NCBI GenBank assembly: GCA_015709695.1
Contig: CP054183.1
Location: forward strand, 744,001-808,000
Direction of reading: 5' to 3'
DNA length: 64,000 nt
Source: Gammaproteobacteria bacterium
GTDB lineage: Bacteria > Pseudomonadota > Gammaproteobacteria > Steroidobacterales > GCA-2729495
This document shows positions 58,000 through 64,000 of this stretch, piece by piece. The first letter of the stretch is position 1; each line of letters starts with the position of its first letter. The position numbers and the translations under genes are program-made. The notes below the pieces were generated by a model. The model saw nothing but the letters and a program-made list of their open reading frames with translations. It was not told where the DNA came from and did no database searches.

Positions 58000-58838
58000 G
58001 CGGCCAGCAGCGGCAGGGTGCGTTGCACGATGCCGTGGCCCACCGTGATTTCCGCCGTGCTCCAGAACGGCGGGTCACGCTGCTGCAGCAGTTCGGCACG
58101 GCTGCCAGCGGTCTGCAGGGCGGCGACCAGGCTGACCGCTGCCGGGCGCATGGCGCCCGCCTCGTCGCCGGTCACCTCGATCCACGACAGCGGCGGCCAC
58201 CCGGGCGGCGTGGGCGGCGCGAGCGCCGTGGCATCCAGCGCGTTCACCAGATCCGGAGCCAGCATGTAGCCGACCGCTTCCACCGCCTGGCCGGCCGCGA
58301 GCTGCCCGCGCAGCTGTGCCACCGAATCGCGGGTCCCGGGCTGCAGGTTCGCGGCGATCCGCGTGCGCAGCAGGTCGGTCACCACGGCTTTGCCGGTGAG
58401 GACCGGCTGCCAGAGCACCAGGCGCTGCACCTGCCCGAGGCCGCCGCGCAGCAGGTCCCAGGCGAGCAGGGCGCCCGCGCGGATCCCGACCAGCACGAGA
58501 CTCGTGCAGTCCTGCTGTCGCAGCCAGTCGGCGGCGGCACGCAGGTCGTCGAGCCAGGCGTCCCAGCGGGCATCGGCGAAATCACCGGGGCTGTCGCCGG
58601 TACCGTGCAGGTCGGGGTAGATGGCGCAGGCGCCCTGGCTGGCTGCCGCGCCAGCCAGCAACCGCATGGTGCGGCGTGTGCGGTTCATCTCCTCGCCGAA
58701 GGCCGGGCAGACGAGCACACCCACGCGGGATGGCGTGGCGAAGGGCCTGGCCGCCAGCGCGAATATCCGCTGGCCGCGGGACGGCAGGAACAGGGGCAGG
58801 ATGTCGGCTCGGCCAGTGACCTGGTTCGGCCCGGGCAC
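57990..58838 (-). CDS. Exosortase A system-associated hydrolase 2 (alpha/beta fold)
   Basis: This 282-residue alpha/beta hydrolase-fold protein matches the TIGR03101 type. The elbow reads GIRAG, with Arg120 where Ser should be, so ordinary hydrolysis is unlikely; it may bind ligands or pair with hydrolase 1. Other fold motifs are VCPAFGEEMNRTRR and YPDLHGTGDSPG. The start is GTG at 58838, which overlaps the acyl-carrier stop (TAGTG). Four tightly packed genes follow one promoter. Confidence 0.82.
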   Translation of the reverse strand: MPGPNQVTGRADILPLFLPSRGQRIFALAARPFATPSRVGVLVCPAFGEEMNRTRRTMRLLAGAAASQGACAIYPDLHGTGDSPGDFADARWDAWLDDLRAAADWLRQQDCTSLVLVGIRAGALLAWDLLRGGLGQVQRLVLWQPVLTGKAVVTDLLRTRIAANLQPGTRDSVAQLRGQLAAGQAVEAVGYMLAPDLVNALDATALAPPTPPGWPPLSWIEVTGDEAGAMRPAAVSLVAALQTAGSRAELLQQRDPPFWSTAEITVGHGIVQRTLPLLAACP

Positions 58839-59116
58839 TACTGCGTCACTTTGCTCTGCACGAACTCGACCAGCGAGCCGAAGGTGGCGAAGGTCTCGGC
58901 CGAGATCTCGTCATCGTCCACCACGAACCCGAACTGGTCCTCCAGCGCCGTGATGACGGTGACGACGGCCATCGAGTCCAGCTCGGGGAGGGCACCGAGC
59001 AGCGCAGAACCCTCTTCCAGCCGGGCTGCCCGTTCGCCCAGCTGCAGGGTGTCCCTCAGGATCGCGCGAAGCTGCTGATCCAGCATGTCGTGAATTCTCC
59101 GGTTTTCCAGTGCCAC
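58838..59116 (-). CDS. Acyl carrier protein
   Basis: This 92-residue acidic four-helix protein has the phosphopantetheine site PELDSMAVV (Ser48), the DSL-like motif with Met for Leu. It is a dedicated carrier rather than the fatty-acid AcpP, since it is longer and sits with exosortase A genes. It should hold the acyl or aminoacyl group loaded by an adenylating enzyme in this locus. It heads the minus-strand operon. ATG 59086 (MLDQQLRAIL) is an alternative start. Confidence 0.9.
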   Translation of the reverse strand: MALENRRIHDMLDQQLRAILRDTLQLGERAARLEEGSALLGALPELDSMAVVTVITALEDQFGFVVDDDEISAETFATFGSLVEFVQSKVTQ

Positions 59117-59158
59117 GGGTCCTGGGAGTGCCTGGGCGGACCCCGCGGGCGCAGGAAT

Positions 59159-59186
59159 CTTATAGTAAAAACAGTGTTTCGCCCAA
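59159..59186 (-). promoter_or_regulatory. Likely promoter of the acyl-carrier operon
   Basis: On the minus strand TTGGGC (59186-59181) and TATAAG (59164-59159) are 16 bases apart. An overlapping sigma54-like GG-N10-GC pattern (minus strand, about 59195-59180) is present but a poor match to consensus. The divergent ligase gene may use an AT-rich TAAAAT at 59234-59239. Confidence 0.45.
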
Positions 59187-59334
59187 TGAACGCCAGTATG
59201 CTGTGGTTCGCAGCCCGCCGTCCGTGCGTTGTTTAAAATATCCTGAAAACAGACCCGGCTAACCGGAATGCGCGCAGGCGTGTTCCTCGGGGGGCGGGGA
59301 AGTCCGGAAACCAGACCCTCCAGGCCGCACGCCC

Positions 59335-60927
59335 ATGAGCGAACTCCTGCACCAGCTGATTATGTCGTCCGCCCTGCGCCACGGCACACGGCCCGCGCTG
59401 ACCGACGCGGCGCGCACGGTGACCTACGAGGCGCTGGCGCTCGGCATCGGCAGCCTCGCCGCCGGGCTCGCCGGTGCCGGCATGCGCCGCACGACGCGCG
59501 TGGCGGTCTACCTGCCGAAGAGCCTGGAGGCCGTCGAGGCCTTTTTTGCGACCGCCATGGGCGGCGGTATCTTCGTGCCGGTCAACCCGCTGCTCAAGCC
59601 GCGCCAGGTGGCCTACATCCTGCAGGACTCGGGTGCCGAGCTGCTGATCACCTCGACGGACCGACTCTCCGCCCTGGCGGGCGAGCTGCGCGACTGCCCT
59701 GACCTGCGGACCGTGGTCACGGTCGAGGCCACGGCGGTGGATGCACCCCCGTCGCTGCGGGTGCTGTCCATGGCCGCGTTGCGGGCCGAGGCGCCGGCGC
59801 TCGCGGCACCGTGCATCGTCGACGAGGACATCGTCTCCATCTTCTACACCTCCGGCAGCACCGGCCGCCCCAAGGGCGTGGTGCTCAGCCACCGCAACAT
59901 GGTCGCCGGCGCGCACAGCGTGGCGAGCTACCTGGAGAACCGGCCTGAGGACAGCATCCTCGCCGTGCTGCCGTTCAGCTTCGACTACGGGTTCAGCCAG
60001 CTGACCACCGCTTTCCACAGCGGGGCGCGGGCGGTGTTGCTGAACTACCTGCTGCCGAACGACGTGCTGCGCGCGGCGCAGCGCGAGCGCGTCACCGGAC
60101 TCGCCGGCGTGCCGCCGCTGTGGATCCAGCTGGCTGCGCTGGAGTGGCCCGAGACGGTGCGCGAGCACCTTCGCTACATCACCAATTCGGGCGGCAAGCT
60201 TCCCGTCGCCACGATCCAGAAGCTGCGTCAGCGGTTGCCGTCCACCCGGCTGTACCTGATGTATGGCCTGACCGAGGCGTTCCGTTCGACGTATCTGCCA
60301 CCCGAGCTGGCCGACCAGCGGCCGACCTCCATCGGCAAGGCGATTCCCAACGCGGAGATCCTCGTGGTGCGGCCCGATGGCACGGAATGCGGGCCGGATG
60401 AGCCGGGTGAACTGGTGCACCGCGGAGCGCTGGTAGCCAAGGGCTACTGGCGCGATCCGGATCGGACCCGCGAGCGCTTCCGGCCGGTGCCGGGCCAGCT
60501 GCCGGGCGTGCCGCTGACGGAGATGGCCGTCTGGTCCGGGGACACCGTGCAGCGCGATGCGGAGGGCTTCCTCTACTTCGTCGGCCGCCACGACGAGATG
60601 ATCAAGACCTCGGGCTATCGCGTCAGCCCCACGGAGGTCGAGGAGGCCCTGTACGCCACGCAGATGGTGGCCGGTGCCGTGGCTTTCGGCATCGAGCATG
60701 CCAGCCTCGGGCAGAGCATCGCCGTGGTGGTGGAGGCTGCCGACGGCCATGCGCCCGACACCGAGCGCCTGCTCGCCGGGTGCCGCCAGGCCCTGCCGCC
60801 GTTCATGGTGCCGGCGACCGTGGTGTGGGAGACCGACCTGCCCCGCAATCCCAACGGCAAGCTGGATCGCAGCGGCATCATCGGCCGCCTGCGGCCGCAG
60901 CTCGAGGCAGCCCGTGATGCGGGCTAG
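59335..60927 (+). CDS. Acyl-CoA ligase (AMP-forming), exosortase A system associated
   Basis: This 530-residue enzyme has the ANL-superfamily ATP motif YTSGSTGRPKG (171-181), the YGLTEAFRSTYLP and SGDTVQRDAEGFLYFVGRHDEMIKTSGY core motifs, and the C-terminal catalytic Lys509 (NPNGKLDR). It fits the TIGR03098 exosortase-associated family. It should form an acyl-AMP and load the neighbouring acyl carrier protein or CoA. It is transcribed divergently from the acyl-carrier operon and overlaps the PLP decarboxylase by 11 bases. Confidence 0.88.
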   Translation: MSELLHQLIMSSALRHGTRPALTDAARTVTYEALALGIGSLAAGLAGAGMRRTTRVAVYLPKSLEAVEAFFATAMGGGIFVPVNPLLKPRQVAYILQDSGAELLITSTDRLSALAGELRDCPDLRTVVTVEATAVDAPPSLRVLSMAALRAEAPALAAPCIVDEDIVSIFYTSGSTGRPKGVVLSHRNMVAGAHSVASYLENRPEDSILAVLPFSFDYGFSQLTTAFHSGARAVLLNYLLPNDVLRAAQRERVTGLAGVPPLWIQLAALEWPETVREHLRYITNSGGKLPVATIQKLRQRLPSTRLYLMYGLTEAFRSTYLPPELADQRPTSIGKAIPNAEILVVRPDGTECGPDEPGELVHRGALVAKGYWRDPDRTRERFRPVPGQLPGVPLTEMAVWSGDTVQRDAEGFLYFVGRHDEMIKTSGYRVSPTEVEEALYATQMVAGAVAFGIEHASLGQSIAVVVEAADGHAPDTERLLAGCRQALPPFMVPATVVWETDLPRNPNGKLDRSGIIGRLRPQLEAARDAG

Positions 60928-62152
60928 CGAAGCGGCGCGCCACACGGCGCTGGACCGGCTGCAGTCACGCGACGGCCAGCTGCTGATCGGCGGCGAGACC
61001 GTGGGTGCCATCCTTGCGCGTGTGGGCCGCACGCCGTTCTATGCCTATGACCGCCAGGCCATCACCACGCGCGTGGCGCAGCTGCGCGCGGCACTGCCGG
61101 CCGACATGCACCTGCACTATGCCATCAAGGCCAATCCCATGACGGAGCTGGTGGCCCACATGGCCGGTCTCGTGGATGGCTTCGACGTCGCTTCCGCAGG
61201 CGAACTCCGCGTGGCGCTGGCAGCCGGGATGGCGCCGGAGCGCATCAGCTTCGCCGGCCCGGGCAAGGCGGCGGCGGAACTGGAAGCGGCGGTGGCCGCC
61301 GGCATCACGGTGCACGTCGAGTCGGAGCGTGAGATCGCCATCCTGCACCAGATCGGCGGCCGAGGCACGCGGCCGCGGCTGGCGATCCGCGTCAATCCCG
61401 CTTTCCAGCTGAAGACCGCCGGCATGAAGATGGGCGGAGGCGCTTCGCAGTTCGGCATCGATGCCGAGCGCGTTCCCGCGATCCTGCGCAGCCTCGACAT
61501 CGGACGTGTGGAGTTCCGCGGCTTCCATATCTTCGCCGGATCGCAGAACCTCAGCGCGGCGGCCATCAGCGAGGCGCAGCTTCAGGCCGTGGCGCTGGCG
61601 GAGGAGCTGGCGGCGGATGCCCCGGCACCGGTCGCCGAACTCAACATCGGCGGCGGCCTGGGCATTCCCTACTTCCCCGGCGAGCAGCCGGTGGATCTCG
61701 CGGCCATCGGCAGCAGCCTCGCGCAGCTCGTGGTGCGGGCGCGCGGCAGCCTGCCGGGTACCCGGCTCATCATGGAACTCGGCCGCTACCTGGTGGGGGA
61801 GGCCGGCTACTATGTCTGCCGTGTCGTCGACCGCAAGGAATCGCGTGGCCGGATTTTCCTCGTGACCGATGGTGGACTGCATCACCACCTTTCCGCCAGC
61901 GGCAACTTCGGCCAGGTGATCCGCAAGAATTATCCCGTCGTCATCGCCAGCCGGATGGGTCAGCCCGCCGGGGAAACCGCCTCGGTGGTCGGGCCCCTGT
62001 GCACGCCGCTCGACCTGCTCGCCGATGGCATGCGGTTTCCGCCGGCCGGTCCCGGTGACCTCGTGGCCGTGCTCCAGTCCGGCGCCTATGGCTTCACGGC
62101 CAGTCCGCTTGGTTTTCTCAGCCATCCGGAGCCGCTGGAGATCCTGGTCTAG
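60917..62152 (+). CDS. PLP-dependent decarboxylase, exosortase A system associated
   Basis: This 411-residue fold-type III enzyme resembles diaminopimelate and ornithine decarboxylases. PLP binds Lys71 (HYAIKANP), with the phosphate-binding LNIGGGLGIPY and the catalytic Cys in VVGPLCTPLDLLADG. It matches TIGR03099. It probably decarboxylates an amino acid (or a carrier-bound one) to an amine. The start ATG 60917 overlaps the ligase gene by 11 bases; a GTG at 60914 is also possible. Confidence 0.87.
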   Translation: MRASEAARHTALDRLQSRDGQLLIGGETVGAILARVGRTPFYAYDRQAITTRVAQLRAALPADMHLHYAIKANPMTELVAHMAGLVDGFDVASAGELRVALAAGMAPERISFAGPGKAAAELEAAVAAGITVHVESEREIAILHQIGGRGTRPRLAIRVNPAFQLKTAGMKMGGGASQFGIDAERVPAILRSLDIGRVEFRGFHIFAGSQNLSAAAISEAQLQAVALAEELAADAPAPVAELNIGGGLGIPYFPGEQPVDLAAIGSSLAQLVVRARGSLPGTRLIMELGRYLVGEAGYYVCRVVDRKESRGRIFLVTDGGLHHHLSASGNFGQVIRKNYPVVIASRMGQPAGETASVVGPLCTPLDLLADGMRFPPAGPGDLVAVLQSGAYGFTASPLGFLSHPEPLEILV

Positions 62153-62215
62153 CCGCATGCCGGCTGGCCAGGCATTCCCCGGCGTCCGCCACGGATCCGC
62201 GGGCGGGGTGGGCGC

Positions 62216-63460
62216 ATGAAGGGCGCGCTGTTCATCGTCTTCCACTGGCCGCCGTTCAGCGGCAGCAGCGGCGTGCATCGCAGCCTGCGCTTCACCAAGT
62301 ACCTGCCCGAACAGGGCTGGACGCCGCTGGTGCTGAGCGCCAGCCCGCGCGCCTTTCCCACGCGCGGCGACGACCTGCTGGGGGAGATCACCCCGGGCAC
62401 GGTGGTGCGGCGCGCCTTTGCGCTGGATGCCGCGCGGCACCTCGCCGTTCGCGGCCGCTACCTGCGCGCCACGGCGCTGCCGGACCGCTGGGTGTCGTGG
62501 TGGCTGCCGGCGGTGGCAACCGGCCTGCAGATGATCCGCCGGCACCGGCCGGCGGTGATCTACGCTACCTATCCCATCGCCACCGCACACCTGATCGGCA
62601 TCACGCTCGCGCGACTCTCGGGCCTGCCACTGGTCGCCGATTACCGCGACGCCATGGTCACCGCGGACATGCCGGCGGATCCGGTGGTGCGCCGTGCCTA
62701 CCAGCGGATCGAGCAACGGGTCATGGCGGGCGCCGGGGCGGCCATCTTCACCACGCCGCGCAGCCTGGAGCTGTACCGGCAACGTTATCCCGCGCTGCCG
62801 CCCGGCAAGATGCACTGCATCCGCAACGGTTACGACGAAGGTGATTTCTCCGCCTTCCCGGCGGACAGCGCGCGCCCGCCCGGACGGCGCCTGCGCCTGC
62901 TCCACAGCGGCCTGTTGCGACTCGACGAGCGCGACCCGCGGCCCTTCCTCGCTGCCCTGGGGGATTGTCTCGGCGACGGGCGCCTGCGGCGCGACGAAGT
63001 CGAAGTGGTGTTCCGGGCGACGGGCGATGACGAGGGACACCGCCGCCTGGTGGCGGAGGCGGGCCTGGGCGACGTGGTGCGCATCGAGCCGCCCCTGCCT
63101 TACGCGGCCGCGTTGCGCGAGATGGCGGATGCCGACGTGCTGCTGGTATTCCAGGACCGGTTCTGCAACCACCTGGTGCCGGCGAAACTCTACGAGTACA
63201 TCCGCACCGGCCGGCCGGTGCTCGCGCTCACCGACCGGCTCGGCGAAACCGCCGAACTGGTCGAGGAATCCGCTGCCGGACGGGTCCTCGACCTGGCCTC
63301 GCGTGAAGAAATCGCCGCCGCCTTGCCGGGATTCCTCGCCGATGTCCGGCGCGGGACCGCACCCCACGCCACGCTCGCGCAGGCGGAGCGCTATTCGCGG
63401 CGGGCGCAGACGGCCGAGCTGGCAGCCGTGTTCGCGCGCCTGGCCGGGACCATGGGATGA
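62216..63460 (+). CDS. Glycosyltransferase family protein (GT4-like)
   Basis: This 414-residue protein begins GALFIVFHWPPFSGSSGVHRSLRFTKYLP, as in wcaI/exosortase-cluster glycosyltransferases, and has VADYRDAMVT, LLHSGLLRLDERDPR and VPAKLYEYIRTGRPVLALTD donor features. It starts 63 bases after the decarboxylase and overlaps the heparinase-like gene by 4 bases (ATGA). Confidence 0.82.
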   Translation: MKGALFIVFHWPPFSGSSGVHRSLRFTKYLPEQGWTPLVLSASPRAFPTRGDDLLGEITPGTVVRRAFALDAARHLAVRGRYLRATALPDRWVSWWLPAVATGLQMIRRHRPAVIYATYPIATAHLIGITLARLSGLPLVADYRDAMVTADMPADPVVRRAYQRIEQRVMAGAGAAIFTTPRSLELYRQRYPALPPGKMHCIRNGYDEGDFSAFPADSARPPGRRLRLLHSGLLRLDERDPRPFLAALGDCLGDGRLRRDEVEVVFRATGDDEGHRRLVAEAGLGDVVRIEPPLPYAAALREMADADVLLVFQDRFCNHLVPAKLYEYIRTGRPVLALTDRLGETAELVEESAAGRVLDLASREEIAAALPGFLADVRRGTAPHATLAQAERYSRRAQTAELAAVFARLAGTMG

Positions 63461-64000
63461 ACGCGGAGCACCCGTCTCGCGGGTACCGTGCAGCCAGGAC
63501 GGCCCTGCTGGTCGGTGCGCCGTTGCTGGTCCTGGCGGCAATCTGGGTCCCGGAGGTCCGCCATCATCATCTGGCGACTCCGGCGCCTGCCGCTGGCGTG
63601 AATGAGACCCTGCGTTCGCAGCCGGCGGATGCGGTGCTGGCGCGCCTCGACGAGCTGCGCTACGGCGCCGATGCGGCGGGGGCGGCCGAGCGCGTGGCGC
63701 GGGCCGGGGAGATCCTGCAGGGGCAGTACCGTGCCCTGAGCGGCGCGATCCTGCCGCTGGATCTCGAGCCGGATGATGCCGGACTGGAGCAGGGCAGCCC
63801 GGCCGCCCAGCTGGAGATCGCCTCGCTGGCGCCGGCCGATACCCTGCTGGCGGCCTATCGCCTGACTGGCGAGGAGCGCTATTACGCCGCCGCGCTGCGC
63901 TCCGTGCTCGCATGGGGCCGCTACGAGCGTGCGGCATGGTTGCCTCGCGGCTTCCTCTGGAACGACCACGCCGTTGCCGCGAGGATTCCGGTGCTGGCGT
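63457..64000 (+). CDS. Heparinase II/III-like lyase, membrane-anchored, 5' part
   Basis: Only the first 181 codons are in the window; the frame is open to the edge. A single hydrophobic segment (about residues 15-30, TALLVGAPLLVLAAIWV) anchors it to the inner membrane with the enzyme in the periplasm. The alpha-toroid start (RAGEILQGQYRALSG, ALRSVLAWGRYERAAWLPRGF, WNDHAVAARIPVL) matches heparinase/alginate lyase-like proteins of polysaccharide loci. It may trim or degrade the uronic-acid-containing exopolysaccharide. The start overlaps the preceding stop. Confidence 0.8.
   Translation, partial: MNAEHPSRGYRAARTALLVGAPLLVLAAIWVPEVRHHHLATPAPAAGVNETLRSQPADAVLARLDELRYGADAAGAAERVARAGEILQGQYRALSGAILPLDLEPDDAGLEQGSPAAQLEIASLAPADTLLAAYRLTGEERYYAAALRSVLAWGRYERAAWLPRGFLWNDHAVAARIPVLA

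Noticed and set aside
60965-63937. 990-codon open frame on the minus strand across the decarboxylase and glycosyltransferase genes
   Set aside because: It is an antisense shadow of genes with strong family motifs, and its translation is low-complexity and rich in Arg, His and Gln. High GC makes such frames common.
25400-64000. Genomic island or horizontally acquired polysaccharide locus
   Set aside because: The base composition matches the flanks, and there is no integrase, transposase, direct repeat or tRNA at the left border.

Overview
This is 64 kb of high-GC chromosome with no insertion sequences, integrases, phage genes or CRISPR arrays that I could see. The organism is most likely a gammaproteobacterium. 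The gene orders accD-folC-dedD-cvpA-purF, tRNA-Leu-tig-clpP-clpX-lon-hupB and yafS-rnhA-dnaQ are classic for that class, and exosortase A (XrtA/PEP-CTERM) clusters are common in high-GC environmental members of it. I cannot name a genus.

Region 1 (1-12 kb) is housekeeping. It holds the end of accD, folC, a SPOR protein (dedD), cvpA and purF, then an unusual receiver-Ser/Thr kinase fusion. A minus-strand folD-ppiA-lpxH operon meets the kinase gene tail to tail. A four-tRNA operon (Pro, Arg, His, Lys) follows, then a DUF2945 protein, a minus-strand DUF488/uracil-DNA glycosylase pair, a small unknown protein, and a minus-strand pair (flavin-reductase-like and SnoaL-like).

Region 2 (12-25 kb) is protein quality control and DNA metabolism: tRNA-Leu, trigger factor, ClpP, ClpX, Lon, HU with a clear sigma70 promoter, tRNA-Val and tRNA-Asp with a strong terminator, PpiD, a DAACS-family transporter with altered ion-site residues, FabI on the minus strand, and the overlapping yafS-rnhA-dnaQ set.

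Region 3 (25.4 kb to the right edge) is a very large exopolysaccharide / exosortase A locus. It opens with sugar-nucleotide genes: two UDP-sugar dehydrogenases, a UDP-glucuronate-type epimerase, ManC and a phosphomannomutase. The XrtA core follows: PrsT-type TPR lipoprotein, FemAB-like protein, exosortase A fused to EpsI, outer-membrane export lipoprotein, chain-length protein, BY-kinase-like ATPase and outer-membrane beta-barrel. Next come XrtA-type deacetylase, glycosyltransferases, two asparagine-synthetase-type amidotransferases, a second deacetylase, an O-antigen-ligase-like protein and a PaaK-like adenylating enzyme. Many of these genes overlap by 1 to 11 bases, which indicates long coupled operons.

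The right end of the locus (55.3-62.2 kb) is the least understood part and the best candidate for an undescribed system. A minus-strand operon encodes an acyl carrier protein, two odd alpha/beta hydrolases (Cys or Arg at the nucleophile position) and an asparagine-synthetase homologue without the glutaminase cysteine. It is divergent from an acyl-CoA-ligase-like enzyme and a PLP decarboxylase. Together they look like a carrier-protein-based activation and amide-forming pathway tied to exosortase A. A further glycosyltransferase and the start of a membrane-anchored heparinase-like lyase run off the right edge. I saw no PEP-CTERM substrate protein, Wzx flippase, priming sugar-phosphate transferase, or PrsK/PrsR regulators in the window.
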